64,000 nucleotides of DNA from Lysobacteraceae bacterium 2PB (GCA_005502915.1 SCMT01000007.1:62001-126000); one strand, 5' to 3'; numbered from the stretch's first letter, positions 25,060 through 34,620 are shown. A program made the numbers and translations. Notes: generated from the letters alone by a model not told the origin.

Positions 25060-26382
25060 TCAGCCGGCGGCGCCGAGCCAGTCGATGGCCGCGTCGAGCA
25101 CCGGGTCGCCGCCCTTGGCCAGGCTGGCTGCGGTCGGGTTGATCGGCTGGTCCGGGACCACGCCGACGCCCTCGATCCGGCGCTTGAGCGGATCGACGAA
25201 ATCGGCGGTGGGGTACATGAGTCGGTCGCCGGAGGGCAGGGGCACGGCGGCGGCGGGCAGGGCCATGCCGGCGCTGGTGCTGCCGAACACGCGGGCGCGG
25301 CCGACGGCCTGCAGGCTGGCGGGGAAGATGTCCGAGCAGCTGATCGAGCTGCGGTCGGTCAGGATCGCCAGTTTGCCGGTGTGGCGGCGGATCTCGCGGC
25401 CATCGTCGCTGACCTGGCGCGGCAGGGCCATCAGCTGCAGGGTCTGGCCGTCGCCGAGGGTCATGGTGCCGAGCGAGGTCGGCTTCTCGAAGAACAGGCC
25501 GCTGACGGCGGTGAGGCTGGGGATCAGGCCGCCGCTGTTGCCGCGCAGGTCGAGGACGACGCCGTCGCAGGCGGGATTGTCGCGCAGGGCATCGGACAGC
25601 TTCTCGTAGACCGGCATCGCCCACTGGTTGAACTCGAAGTGGAGGGCGCAGCCGGCGCCGGTGCGGTCGATGCGGCGATAGCTGATGCGCAGCGGCATCG
25701 GCGGCAGGCCGGGCAGCGCGATGCTCTGCAGGGCCGGGTCCGCAGCCGCCGCCACCTCCAGCGTGCGCGGCTTGCCGGTGCCGTCGCGCAGGCGCAGGGC
25801 GACGCGGCTGTCCGCTGCGATGCCCATCACCTGCTTGTTGGCGCGGGAGAGCAGGATGGCTTCGCCCTGCCTGCGCGCATTGGCGTCGAGTTCGACCATC
25901 GCCTTGAGCGCGGTGGCGACATCCGTGCCGTCGATGGCGTCGACCGACCAGCCCGCGCGGATGCCGGCCTTGTCCGCCGTGGAACCGGGCAGCACGCGTT
26001 CGACGAGCATCTGCTTGCCGGCGAGGGCGAAGCGCAGGCCCGTGTCGGCCAGGCCGGGGGGCTGGGCCTTGCCCGATTCGGGCATGGCTTCGGACGGGAT
26101 CAGCGAGAAATGCGAGGCCTTGAGGTCTTCGAGCAGCTCGTTGATCTCCTTGCGCAGCTGCCGGATGTCGGCGGACGCCTCGATCTCGGGCTGGTGCTCG
26201 GCCTTCAGCGCCGCCCAGTCCAGGCCTTCATGCTCGCCCTTGAAGCCGCTGTTCTGCAGGCGGTCCCAGACGACGGCGAAGGTTTCCCTGGGCTTGGCAT
26301 CGACGTTGGGCGCGGTGTCCGCGCCGGCGAGGCCGCTGGTGGACAGCGCGATCGCGAGCAGGGCGAGGGTGGGGCGTTTCAT
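25060..26382 (-). CDS. Secreted S41 family peptidase
   Basis: A 440-residue C-terminal-processing-type peptidase with signal peptide (MKRPTLALLAIALSTSGLAG). A PDZ-like segment is near residues 108-205 and the tail-specific protease core follows: GVVLDLRGNSGG (274-285), then the serine region SISCSD with the likely nucleophile S350. The lysine that normally lies about 25 residues after it (GK motif) is not visible; the sequence there is FGSTSAGMALP, as in tricorn/IRBP-like S41 members. It probably works in the periplasm on unknown substrates. Confidence 0.8.
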   Translation of the reverse strand: MKRPTLALLAIALSTSGLAGADTAPNVDAKPRETFAVVWDRLQNSGFKGEHEGLDWAALKAEHQPEIEASADIRQLRKEINELLEDLKASHFSLIPSEAMPESGKAQPPGLADTGLRFALAGKQMLVERVLPGSTADKAGIRAGWSVDAIDGTDVATALKAMVELDANARRQGEAILLSRANKQVMGIAADSRVALRLRDGTGKPRTLEVAAAADPALQSIALPGLPPMPLRISYRRIDRTGAGCALHFEFNQWAMPVYEKLSDALRDNPACDGVVLDLRGNSGGLIPSLTAVSGLFFEKPTSLGTMTLGDGQTLQLMALPRQVSDDGREIRRHTGKLAILTDRSSISCSDIFPASLQAVGRARVFGSTSAGMALPAAAVPLPSGDRLMYPTADFVDPLKRRIEGVGVVPDQPINPTAASLAKGGDPVLDAAIDWLGAAG

Positions 26383-26595
26383 TGCGGCGGCACTCCTGGG
26401 GGCGGTCCTGGGGGACGGCTGACCGGCACGGTGCCGGTCTTCATGCCGTCACGACGATGCGGTCGGCCGGCATGTGACCATGACCGATGGCACGGGTCGC
26501 CATGATCGCGGATGCCTCGCTGGCGGCAACCGCCACAGGTCATGGTGGGGGAGGCGCCTCCCGGTGCGGATTGCGCAGTGCGCGCGCGCCGATGC

Positions 26596-27483
26596 TCATG
26601 GATTGCACAGATCGCACTGCGCCGGATCGGCCTCGGTGAGGCCGTCGGCGCGGGCGCGAACGTCGTGGAACCCGCAGGCCCTGCAGGAGGCGACTTCCGA
26701 CAGCGTCGCCGCCGTGGGCGCGCCGCAGTCCGCGCAGGGCAGCCCGGGCTGGACGCCGGTCCGGCCGAATCCCGGGGCCCGGCACTGCGGGCAGCCGGTG
26801 CCGGCGCGCGCCACCAGACGTTCGGCCAGCAGCGCGATCCGCTGCATGCGCGTGGGATTCATGTGCGCGCGCATGTCGGTCTCGACCCAGACCTGGCCGC
26901 CGGGCGATGTGCGCCGGCAGGCCTCGATGGCGGCATCGAGCGCTGCCCGTTCGCGAAGGCCCTTGTGGATCGTTCCGCCGGCTGCGAACGGTTCGCTGCG
27001 CACGATCAGCGCATGGTCCGGGAAGCCGAAATGGTCCAGCCGGGTCTGGTCCAGCGCGTCCCAGACCTTCAACGGGCAGCCCCCGTGGCGCACCTGGTGA
27101 CTGTCCAGCGATTCCGCGATCACCAGCCCGCGCGTGTCGTCGACCAGCACGGCGATCTCGCGATGCAGCGGCAGGAAACCGATCATCGGATCGGGCCCGA
27201 AGCTGCCCTCGGTCGCCAGCCCCAGCGGCAGCCCGGTCGCGGCCATGCCGAGCCGGGCCTTGGCGATCGCGGTGTCGAGCGGCGGCAGCTGGCGCTCGAT
27301 CTCGCCGCTGAAGGTGCCGAGGGTGTCGGTGTCCACGCCCTCGGCCGTCACCAGTCGCGCGCCGATGGCGGCGAAGGCCGGGGCCAGGGCCTCGGCCTTG
27401 CCGTGCAGGGTGGCGAGCGCGATGACCGCGCCCGCGTACGGATGTTTCGGTGCGCTCCCTGCCGCGACCGCCGGGTCGGTCAT
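26596..27483 (-). CDS. DUF6671-like protein with C-terminal zinc ribbons
   Basis: A 295-residue cytoplasmic protein. The N-terminal two thirds contain YAGAVIALATLHGK and LATEGSFGPDP, which I associate with the DUF6671 family. The last 70 residues hold four CxxC pairs (CPQC, CADC, CRAC, CDLC), enough for two zinc ribbons. Its ATG overlaps the stop of icd by four bases, so the two are translated together. The function is unknown; the coupling suggests a link to the isocitrate dehydrogenase or simply co-regulation by the regulator next door. Confidence 0.7.
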   Translation of the reverse strand: MTDPAVAAGSAPKHPYAGAVIALATLHGKAEALAPAFAAIGARLVTAEGVDTDTLGTFSGEIERQLPPLDTAIAKARLGMAATGLPLGLATEGSFGPDPMIGFLPLHREIAVLVDDTRGLVIAESLDSHQVRHGGCPLKVWDALDQTRLDHFGFPDHALIVRSEPFAAGGTIHKGLRERAALDAAIEACRRTSPGGQVWVETDMRAHMNPTRMQRIALLAERLVARAGTGCPQCRAPGFGRTGVQPGLPCADCGAPTAATLSEVASCRACGFHDVRARADGLTEADPAQCDLCNP

Positions 27484-28991
27484 TCGCCCTGGGCCTGGGA
27501 ATAGCCGCGCATGCCGTCGAAGGCGTACAGGTGCTCGGTCTTGATCGCGTCGAAGCCCGCGTCGGCGATGCGCAGCAGCAGCTGCGCGATGGCTCGGCCG
27601 TCGACCGTCTCGCCGACCGCCGGGAAGCGGCAGCGCCAGTGGTCGGTGCGCAGGGTCTGCGGGTTGCCTTCGGGATAGACCTTCACGCCGCGATTGGTGA
27701 TCAGCGCGAGGCGGAAGTCGGGGCCGGCGAGGCCTTCGAGCGCCGCGCCGAGCGCATTCGGATCGCGGCCGTCGACGTCCCAGTGCAGGAACACGTCGAC
27801 GCCGACCAGGGTCTTGCGCGCGGCGGTGCGCGCCGGCGCGTCGCGGTGTTCGGTCGGCAGCGCGGCCGGCGCCTGCTCGGGGTAGTCGACCGCCGGCATC
27901 CGGCTCGGGCGCTGGCCCAGGCGCGCGATCACCGCCTCGGCGAAGCCGCGGGTGCCGACGCGCTGGCGGCTGGTGCCCTCGCGGAAGATGTCGCCGGTGT
28001 GGACGCCGTCCTCCAGCGCGCACAGCCAGGCGTTGTGGATGTCGGTGGCCGGCTTCGCGCGGCCGAGGTGGACCAGCATCATCACCGCCGACAGCAGCAG
28101 GCCCGAGGGGTTGGCGATGTCCTGGCCGGCGATGTCCGGCGCCGAGCCGTGCACGGCCTCGAACATCGCGACGTCGCGGCCGATGTTGGACGAACCGGCC
28201 AGGCCGATCGAGCCGGCGACCTCGGCGGCCACGTCGGAGAGGATGTCGCCGTAGAGGTTGGGCGTGACCACCACGTCGAAATCGGTCGGCCGGCTGGCCA
28301 TGCGCGCGGTGCCGATGTCGATGATCATGTGATTCGCGGCGATGTCGGGGTAGTCCGCCGCGATCTCGTGGAAGACCCGGTGGAACAGGCCGTCGGTGAG
28401 TTTCATGATGTTGTCCTTGCTCATGCACGTGACCTTCTTCCGCCCGTGCGCGCGGGCGTACTCGAAGGCGTAGCGCACGATGCGCTCGCAGCCGGGCCGG
28501 GTGATCAGCTTCAGGCACTGCACCACCTCGTCGGTCTGGCGGTGCTCGATGCCGGCGTAGGTGTCCTCCTCGTTCTCGCGCACGATCACCACGTCCATCT
28601 TCGGGTGCAGCGCGGTCACCCAGGGGTGGTAGGACACGCAGGGGCGCAGGTTGGCGTACAGGCCGAGGGTCTTGCGCAGGGTCACGTTGACCGACTTGTA
28701 GCCGCCGCCCTGCGGGGTGGTGATCGGTCCCTTGAGGATGACCTTGTGCGCGTCGATCGCCTGCCAGGTGTCTTCGCCGATGCCCGCCATCAACCCGGCC
28801 TCGTAGGCCTTCAGACCGACAGTCACCGGGTGGAAGGCCAGTGCCGGGTCGGCCGCCTTCAGGATCGCGAGCGTGGCGTCCATGATCTCCGGGCCGATGC
28901 CGTCTCCGGGCGCGACCGGGATGGTACGGGCAGGCAGCGCGGCGGGCCGGTAGGCGGTCAGCGACGGTTCGGGCTTGATCTGGGCATTCAT
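27480..28991 (-). CDS. icd: Isocitrate dehydrogenase, long form
   Basis: This TCA-cycle enzyme (503 aa) oxidises isocitrate to 2-oxoglutarate. PVAPGDGIGPEIMDATL, KGPITTPQGGGYKSVNVTLR, ENEEDTYAGIEHRQ, and NLYGDILSDVAAEVAGSIGL identify the isopropylmalate/isocitrate dehydrogenase fold. A C-terminal domain of about 150 residues follows the catalytic core, as in the Thermus-type enzymes. Cofactor preference cannot be read safely. ATG 28991 is preferred over 28997 because the GGAG site is eight bases away. A palindromic operator for a divergent regulator sits 15 bases upstream. Confidence 0.9.
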   Translation of the reverse strand: MNAQIKPEPSLTAYRPAALPARTIPVAPGDGIGPEIMDATLAILKAADPALAFHPVTVGLKAYEAGLMAGIGEDTWQAIDAHKVILKGPITTPQGGGYKSVNVTLRKTLGLYANLRPCVSYHPWVTALHPKMDVVIVRENEEDTYAGIEHRQTDEVVQCLKLITRPGCERIVRYAFEYARAHGRKKVTCMSKDNIMKLTDGLFHRVFHEIAADYPDIAANHMIIDIGTARMASRPTDFDVVVTPNLYGDILSDVAAEVAGSIGLAGSSNIGRDVAMFEAVHGSAPDIAGQDIANPSGLLLSAVMMLVHLGRAKPATDIHNAWLCALEDGVHTGDIFREGTSRQRVGTRGFAEAVIARLGQRPSRMPAVDYPEQAPAALPTEHRDAPARTAARKTLVGVDVFLHWDVDGRDPNALGAALEGLAGPDFRLALITNRGVKVYPEGNPQTLRTDHWRCRFPAVGETVDGRAIAQLLLRIADAGFDAIKTEHLYAFDGMRGYSQAQGE

Positions 28992-29005
28992 TTTCATGAC
29001 TCCAC

Positions 29006-29029
29006 ATACATGAAATTAGTGTCATGTAT
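29006..29029. promoter_or_regulatory. Palindromic operator between icd and the regulator
   Basis: ATACATGA, eight bases, then TCATGTAT: two perfect 8-bp arms, ideal for a dimeric winged-helix regulator. A TAGAAT at 29040-29045 on the + strand puts the -35 region of the regulator promoter inside the operator. On the - strand, a TAATTT (29018-29013) lies between the arms, close to icd. Binding would therefore block both promoters. Confidence 0.7.
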
Positions 29030-29070
29030 TGTTTGTCGCTAGAATGCCGATGTCAAGTGGAGAGTCGGGC

Positions 29071-29397
29071 ATGTCCGAGAAAGAAACCGCGCCGGGAGGG
29101 TGGACCTTCCTGAGCAATCACACCCACGTGCTGGTCTGCCTGGCGGGCCAGGGCGACCTGACCGTGCGCGACATCGCCCAGCAGGTCGGGATCACCGAGC
29201 GCGCCGTGCTGCGGATCGTGTCGGAGCTGGAACAGGCGGGCGTGCTGACCCGGGAGCGCGACGGCCGCCGCAACCGCTACCGGATCGATGCCGAAGTGCC
29301 GCTGCGCCATCCGCTGGAGGCGCACTGCCGGATCGGCGACCTGCTGGCGCTGGTGCAGGCGCGCGACACCGCGCCGGCGGACGACGCGGCGGACTAG
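29071..29397 (+). CDS. Small winged-helix transcriptional regulator
   Basis: A 108-residue protein with a MarR/ArsR-type winged helix: LTVRDIAQQVGITERAVLRI forms the helix-turn-helix and ERDGRRNRYRID the wing. ATG 29071 was chosen for its GGAGAG six bases upstream and because a promoter at 29040 would start beyond the earlier ATGs. There are no cysteines to sense metals or redox except one near the C-terminus. It is divergent from icd with a strong palindrome in between, so autoregulation and control of icd are likely. The ligand is unknown. Confidence 0.8.
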   Translation: MSEKETAPGGWTFLSNHTHVLVCLAGQGDLTVRDIAQQVGITERAVLRIVSELEQAGVLTRERDGRRNRYRIDAEVPLRHPLEAHCRIGDLLALVQARDTAPADDAAD

Positions 29398-29404
29398 TCC
29401 GACC

Positions 29405-30187
29405 TCAGGGCTGCGTCGCCAGCTGCCAGGCCTGGCGGGCGATCAGCGCCAGCACGATCACCAGAAACACCGCGCGCACGAAGCCCTGGCCGCGCCTGAT
29501 CGCCATGTGGCTGCCGATGTAGCTGCCGATCATGTTGCCGATGATCAGCGGGATCGCCAGCGTCCACAGCACGAAGCCGCCCAGCGCGAGCACCGTCCAC
29601 GAGCTCAGGTCGGCGGCGACGTTCGTGGTCTTCGACACCGCCGAGGACTTGAGGAAGTCCAGGCCGAGGAAGCTGACGAAGGCGAAGACCATGATCGTGC
29701 CGGTGCCCGGGCCGATCAGGCCGTTGTAGAAGCCGGTCGCGCCGCCGATCGCCACGGCGGCCATGGTCTCGTGCTTCGGATGGAAGCGACGGTCCTCGCG
29801 CAGGCCGAGGTCCTTGCGGAACACGGTGTAGATCGCGAGCACGACGCAGATCGCCAGCACGGTCCACTTCAGCACCTCGCCGTCGATGCGCTTGGCCAGC
29901 TGCACGCCGACCGCCGATGCGCCCAGCGCGGCGATGCAGGCGGGCACGAGGATGCGGCGCTCCACCTTGATCCGGCGCAGGTAGTTCCACGCCGCCACGC
30001 TGGTGCCCATGATCGAACTGGTGCGCTGCGTGCCGATCGCCTGCAGGATGTGCAGCTGCGGATGCAGGTTGAGCATCGCCGGGGTCAGCACCAGCCCGCC
30101 GCCGCCGACGATGCTGTCGATCAGCCCTGCCGCGAAACCGGCGAGCGCGGTGAGCAGCCACAGCGTGGCATCGAGTTCGAGCGACAT
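29405..30187 (-). CDS. TSUP (TauE/SafE) family membrane permease
   Basis: A 260-residue protein with seven to eight hydrophobic helices and the duplicated TSUP motif: GLIDSIVGGGGLVLTP in the first half and GFYNGLIGPGTGTIM in the second. Family members export sulfite, organosulfonates or related anions. The substrate here cannot be told. It ends eight bases from the convergent regulator gene and lies 12 bases after the amidase stop, possibly in one transcript with it. Confidence 0.88.
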   Translation of the reverse strand: MSLELDATLWLLTALAGFAAGLIDSIVGGGGLVLTPAMLNLHPQLHILQAIGTQRTSSIMGTSVAAWNYLRRIKVERRILVPACIAALGASAVGVQLAKRIDGEVLKWTVLAICVVLAIYTVFRKDLGLREDRRFHPKHETMAAVAIGGATGFYNGLIGPGTGTIMVFAFVSFLGLDFLKSSAVSKTTNVAADLSSWTVLALGGFVLWTLAIPLIIGNMIGSYIGSHMAIRRGQGFVRAVFLVIVLALIARQAWQLATQP

Positions 30188-30199
30188 GCGCGCTGCGCC

Positions 30200-31825
30200 T
30201 TACTTCGACGACAGCGATGCGCGGAACGTCGGCGGCCTGCGATGCCGCGTCGCCTGTTCGTAGTCGTAGGCCAGCGCGATCAGCCGCGCTTCGCTCCACG
30301 CGCCGCCGAGGAAGGCGAGGCCGACCGGCAGGCCGGCGACATCGCCCATGGGCACGGTGAGGCTGGGCGTGCCGGCGACCGCGGCGACGCCGTAACCGGC
30401 GCCGGTGAAGTGATCGCCGTTGACCGGATCGATCGGCCAGGCCGGCGAGGTGGTCGGCGCGACCAGCGCGTCGAAACCGCCGTCCGCCAGCGTCGCTTCG
30501 ATGCCTTCGGTCGCGGCGAGCCGGCGCGCCTTCGCACGGGCATCGAGATAGGCCTTGTCGCTCAGCGGACCCTTCGCTTCGGCCATCACGAACAGTTCCT
30601 GCGCGAACCACGGCATTTCCTTGTCCGCGTGGGTCTTGTTGTATTCGATCAGCGCGCCGAGGGAGGTCACCGGCGCGCCGCTGTCGGCGAGGTAGCGGTT
30701 CAGGCCGTCCTTGAACTCGTGCAGCAGGACCTCGAATTCCGCATCGCCCCAGCTGCCGGCCTTGGCGATGCTCGCGTCCTGCACGTCCGCACCGGCGTCG
30801 CGCAGGGCCTGCAGCGCGCGCTCGAACGCGGTGTCCACGCCCGGCTGGTAGCCGGTGGCCGCGCGCAGCACGCCGATGCGCGCGCCTTTCAATGCACCGG
30901 GCTTCAGCGCGGCGGCGTAGGGCGTGATGCGCGCGTTGGCGGTGGCGGCATCGGCCGGGTCGCTGCCGGCGATCGCATCGAGCAGGTGCGCCGCGTCGGA
31001 GACGCTGCGCGTCATCGGCCCGGCGGTGTCCTGCGAGGCGGAGATCGGGATGATGCCGCTGCGACTGACCAGGCCGACGGTCGGTTTGATGCCGACCAGG
31101 CCGTTCACCGCCGACGGGCAGAGGATGCTGCCGTCGGTTTCGGTGCCGATCGCCACGGCGGCGAGATTCGCGGCGATCGCGCTGCCGCTGCCCGAGCTGG
31201 AGCCGCAGGGCGAGCGGTCGAGCACGTACGGGTTCTTCGTCTGCCCGCCGCGCGCGCTCCAGCCGGAGGTCGAGCGCGTGGAGCGGAAGTTCGCCCATTC
31301 GCTGAGATTGGTCTTGCCCAGAATCACCGCGCCGGCCGCGCGAAGCTTCGCGACGAGGAAGGCGTCGGCTTTCGGGCGATGCGTCGCGAGCGCCAGCGAA
31401 CCGGCGGAATTGACCATCGGCGTGGCGTCGATGTTGTCTTTCAGCAGCACCGGAATGCCGTGAAGCGGACCGCGCAGCTTGCCGGCCTTGCGTTCCGCGT
31501 CGCGCGCTTCGGCTTCGCGCAGCGCGTCGGGATTGAGTTCGATCACCGCGCCGAGCGTGGGCCCGGCGTCGTCGATCGCGGCGATGCGATCGAGATAGGC
31601 GCGGGTCAGCGTCGCGCTGTCGACCTTGCCGTCGCGCATCCGTGCCTGCAGGTCCTCGACCGAAGCGTCCTCGAAGGTGAAGGCGGGCTGTGGCGCCGCG
31701 AGGGACGGCTTGCCTTGCGGCGTCGGTGCATCGCTGCCGCTGCAGCCGGCGAGCACGAGAAGACAGGACAGGGCGAGCGGAACGTACCGGACAGTGCGGG
31801 GCCGGAAAGTGCGGAGCCGGAACAT
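30200..31825 (-). CDS. Lipoprotein amidase (amidase signature family)
   Basis: A 541-residue enzyme with a lipoprotein signal (LSCLLVLAGC, lipobox LAGC), so it is probably anchored in the envelope. The Ser-cisSer-Lys triad is visible: lysine in PVLLKDNID, the cis-serine region SPCGSSSGSGSA, and the nucleophile serine in TETDGSILCPS. Such enzymes hydrolyse amides or acylated peptides; the substrate is unknown. The start at 31825 has no clear ribosome site, so the N-terminus may be slightly different. Confidence 0.88.
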   Translation of the reverse strand: MFRLRTFRPRTVRYVPLALSCLLVLAGCSGSDAPTPQGKPSLAAPQPAFTFEDASVEDLQARMRDGKVDSATLTRAYLDRIAAIDDAGPTLGAVIELNPDALREAEARDAERKAGKLRGPLHGIPVLLKDNIDATPMVNSAGSLALATHRPKADAFLVAKLRAAGAVILGKTNLSEWANFRSTRSTSGWSARGGQTKNPYVLDRSPCGSSSGSGSAIAANLAAVAIGTETDGSILCPSAVNGLVGIKPTVGLVSRSGIIPISASQDTAGPMTRSVSDAAHLLDAIAGSDPADAATANARITPYAAALKPGALKGARIGVLRAATGYQPGVDTAFERALQALRDAGADVQDASIAKAGSWGDAEFEVLLHEFKDGLNRYLADSGAPVTSLGALIEYNKTHADKEMPWFAQELFVMAEAKGPLSDKAYLDARAKARRLAATEGIEATLADGGFDALVAPTTSPAWPIDPVNGDHFTGAGYGVAAVAGTPSLTVPMGDVAGLPVGLAFLGGAWSEARLIALAYDYEQATRHRRPPTFRASLSSK

Positions 31826-31899
31826 GTGGGACAGCCGGGGAACGACGGGCGCCCAGCATTGCGCGCAGCCGCGCACGGCACAAGGGCGACGTTTGGCGC

Positions 31900-32412
31900 T
31901 CAGTGCGGGGCGGCGACGAGGCCTGCGCGATGACGGACCATCAGGTCGCGGGCGAGGATCCAGACGATGCTCAGGTTGATCGCGACCACCGCCAGCGGCA
32001 CCCAGCCCGGGTCGCGGACCAGGGCGAAGGCTTCGAAGGGCAGGTAGATCGCAGCGCCGATGCAGCCCAGCCACGAGGCCCAGCGCCGGCTGCGCCACAG
32101 GCCCCAGGCTTCGACGAGATGCAGCAGGCCATAGGTGGCGGCCACGGCGGCCGCCAGGTGCACGGATTCGGGATCGATGCGGCGGGTGAAGCTGGCCAGC
32201 GCGCTGTGGTGGGCATCGAAGCGGAAGACCTCGATCAGCCAGTGCGCGAAGCGCCGGATCGGTGCTGGCCCGAGGATTTCCAGGCCGCTGGCGGCCGTCA
32301 GCGCGAACGCGCCCTTGGCCAGTTCGAACAGGGAGATCAGGCGAGCCGCACGAGCAGCCCGCAGGCCCGTGCGGACCTGCGGGACGGGCGCATCCTGCGC
32401 GTCGGGCGTCAT
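31900..32412 (-). CDS. DUF2127 family membrane protein
   Basis: A 170-residue protein with about four hydrophobic helices. The pattern LISLFELAKGAFAL near the N-terminus and YGLLHLVEAWGLWRSRRWASW in the middle fits DUF2127. Its function is not known. It is 18 bases downstream of typA on the same strand and could be read through from it. Confidence 0.75.
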   Translation of the reverse strand: MTPDAQDAPVPQVRTGLRAARAARLISLFELAKGAFALTAASGLEILGPAPIRRFAHWLIEVFRFDAHHSALASFTRRIDPESVHLAAAVAATYGLLHLVEAWGLWRSRRWASWLGCIGAAIYLPFEAFALVRDPGWVPLAVVAINLSIVWILARDLMVRHRAGLVAAPH

Positions 32413-32430
32413 CGCGACGCGCCTGCCCGC

Positions 32431-34290
32431 TTACGCGGAGCGCGAGGCGCGCTTGCGGTCGGTTTCCATGCGCAGCTTCTTGCGCAGGCGGATCTGCTTG
32501 GGCGTGACTTCGACCAGTTCGTCGTCGTCGATGAACTCCAGCGCCTGTTCCAGCGAGAACTTGATCGGCGGGATCAGGCCTTCATCGTCGTCCTTGCCGG
32601 ACGCGCGGAAGTTGGTCAGCTGCTTGCCGCGCAGGGCGTTGACCGTGAGGTCGTTGTCCTTGCTGTTGATGCCGACGATCTGGCCTTCGTAGATTTCCTC
32701 GCCCGGCTCGATGAACAGGCGGCCGCGTTCCTGCATCGCGATCTGCGCATAGGCCGGCGACGGGCCGGTGCCGTTGGAGATCAGCACGCCGTTCTGGCGC
32801 TGGCCGATCGCGCCCTCGGTCTTCGGGCCGTAGTGGTCGAAGACGTGGAACAGCAGGCCGGTGCCGGCGGTGAGCGTGCGGAATTCGGTCTGGAAGCCGA
32901 TCAGGCCGCGCGCCGGGATCAGGTAGTCGAGGCGCACGCGGCCCTTGCCGTCGGGTTCCATGTTCTGCAGCAGCGCTTTGCGCTCGCCGAGGCGACCCAT
33001 CACGCCGCCCTGGAACTGCTCTTCCATGTCGACGACCAGCGATTCGATCGGCTCCTGCAGGATGCCGTCGATTTCCTTGATGATCACTTCCGGACGCGAC
33101 ACGGCCAGTTCGTAGCCTTCGCGGCGCATGGTCTCGATCAGGATCGACAGGTGCAGTTCACCGCGGCCGCTGACCTTGAACTTGTCGGCGTCCTGGGTGT
33201 CCTCGACCTTCAGCGCGACGTTGTGCTGGGTTTCGCGGGTCAGGCGGTCGCGCAGCTGGCGCGAGGTCAGGAACTTGCCGCCCGAACGCTCCTTCACGCC
33301 GGCGAACGGCGAATCGTTCACCTGGAAGGTCATCGAGATGGTGGGTTCGTCGACGGCGAGCACCGGCAGCTGCTCGACCGCGTCGGGCGCGCACAGGGTG
33401 TCGGAGATGCCGATGCCCTCGATGCCGCTGAAGGCGATGATGTCGCCGGCCTGCGCCTCGGGCACTTCGATGCGTTCCAGGCCCATGAAGCCGAGCACCT
33501 GCAGCACCTTGCCGTTGCGGGTCTTGCCTTCGCGATCGATCACGACCACCTGCTGGTTGGTCTTGACCTTGCCGCGCTGGATGCGGCCGACGCCGATGAT
33601 GCCGACGTAGTTGTTGTAGTCCAGCGAGGTGACGCGCATCTGGAACGGACCGTCCGGGTCGACCGGCGGCGCCGGCACGTGTTCGCAGATGGCTTCGAAC
33701 AGCGGAGTCATGTCGCCGTCGCGCACGTCCTCGGTCATGCCGGCGAAGCCCTGCAGGCCGGAGGCGTAGACGGTGGTGAAGTCGAGCTGGTCGTCGTTCG
33801 CGCCGAGGCGGTCGAACAGGTCGAAGGTCTGGTCCAGCACCCAGCTCGGGCGCGCGCCCGGGCGGTCGACCTTGTTGATCACGACGATCGGCTTGAAGCC
33901 CATCGCGAAGGCCTTCTGGGTGACGAAGCGCGTCTGCGGCATCGGGCCGTCCATCGCGTCGACCAGGATCAGCACCGAGTCGACCATCGACAGCACGCGC
34001 TCCACTTCGCCGCCGAAGTCGGCGTGGCCGGGGGTGTCGACGATGTTGATGCGCCAGTCCTCGCCGGTCTTCGGGTTGGTCCAGCGGATCGCGGTGTTCT
34101 TGGAGAGGATCGTGATGCCGCGTTCCTTTTCCAGATCGTTGCTGTCCATCACGCGGTCGGGGACCACGGCGCGCTCGTTCAGGGTGCCGGACTGCTTGAG
34201 CAGCTGGTCGACGAGGGTGGTCTTGCCATGGTCGACGTGGGCGACGATGGCGATGTTGCGGAGGCGTTCGACGGAATTGGATGCGGACAT
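32431..34290 (-). CDS. typA: Ribosome-associated GTPase TypA/BipA
   Basis: BipA (619 aa) is an EF-G-like GTPase that helps 50S assembly under stress and cold. The G motifs are present near the N-terminus: [26 protein letters not shown] and [10 protein letters not shown]. The C-terminal domain unique to BipA ends in a lysine/arginine-rich tail. ATG 34290 gives [23 protein letters not shown] box at 34351-34346 is a plausible -10; the upstream promoter bases fall in the inverted-repeat element described at 34351. Confidence 0.97.
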   Translation of the reverse strand: MSASNSVERLRNIAIVAHVDHGKTTLVDQLLKQSGTLNERAVVPDRVMDSNDLEKERGITILSKNTAIRWTNPKTGEDWRINIVDTPGHADFGGEVERVLSMVDSVLILVDAMDGPMPQTRFVTQKAFAMGFKPIVVINKVDRPGARPSWVLDQTFDLFDRLGANDDQLDFTTVYASGLQGFAGMTEDVRDGDMTPLFEAICEHVPAPPVDPDGPFQMRVTSLDYNNYVGIIGVGRIQRGKVKTNQQVVVIDREGKTRNGKVLQVLGFMGLERIEVPEAQAGDIIAFSGIEGIGISDTLCAPDAVEQLPVLAVDEPTISMTFQVNDSPFAGVKERSGGKFLTSRQLRDRLTRETQHNVALKVEDTQDADKFKVSGRGELHLSILIETMRREGYELAVSRPEVIIKEIDGILQEPIESLVVDMEEQFQGGVMGRLGERKALLQNMEPDGKGRVRLDYLIPARGLIGFQTEFRTLTAGTGLLFHVFDHYGPKTEGAIGQRQNGVLISNGTGPSPAYAQIAMQERGRLFIEPGEEIYEGQIVGINSKDNDLTVNALRGKQLTNFRASGKDDDEGLIPPIKFSLEQALEFIDDDELVEVTPKQIRLRKKLRMETDRKRASRSA

Positions 34291-34345
34291 GGCGATGGGC
34301 GCCCGGGGTGGTCGGGCGCTGAGATTTTCGTGAAGGAAGCCCACT

Positions 34346-34351
34346 AGTATA
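34346..34351 (-). promoter_or_regulatory. Candidate -10 box of typA
   Basis: TATACT read on the - strand, 55 bases upstream of the typA ATG, matches five of six consensus bases. The expected -35 region lies within the right-hand neighbour, the 32-bp inverted repeat, and has no good match. Confidence 0.45.
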
Positions 34352-34620
34352 GAGCGTGTCATGGGCTTTTTCGTGTGCCGCGTTGCGCAGCCTGTGGCGC
34401 CGAGACAAGGTTCCGTGGCGCCGTCCTTGGCTGGTGGCCAAGGCCAGCCACGGGCCGCAGGATCGGCGCCACAGGGGCGCAACCCGGAGGGAAGGCCGTC
34501 CGGGGGCGCGATCCGGCGTTGCGCACCTTGCCAAGGCGGCCAGCCTTGGCAGCGGCGCGCGCCTTGGCTCACGCCCCCGGACGACCTTCGCGGCACACGA
34601 AAAAGCCCATGACACGCTCT
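34351..34620. repeat. 270-bp nested palindromic element upstream of typA
   Basis: The ends are a perfect 32-bp inverted repeat (34351-34382 and 34589-34620). Between them lie two further long palindromes: one pairing 34383-34403 with 34463-34482 (one indel), with inner CCGTGGC/GCCACGG and CCTTGGC/GCCAAGG stems; the other pairing 34492-34508 with 34572-34588 (one mismatch), with an inner 8-bp stem 34530-34537/34543-34550. No convincing reading frame or target duplication was found. It could be a MITE-like mobile element or a large structured RNA/DNA element. Confidence 0.7.

Noticed and set aside
29288-31933. 881-residue + strand frame over the amidase region
   Set aside because: It overlaps the well-supported amidase and TSUP genes on the other strand and has only arginine-rich filler.
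34351-34620. Insertion sequence with transposase
   Set aside because: The interior is only about 200 bases and has no transposase-like frame.
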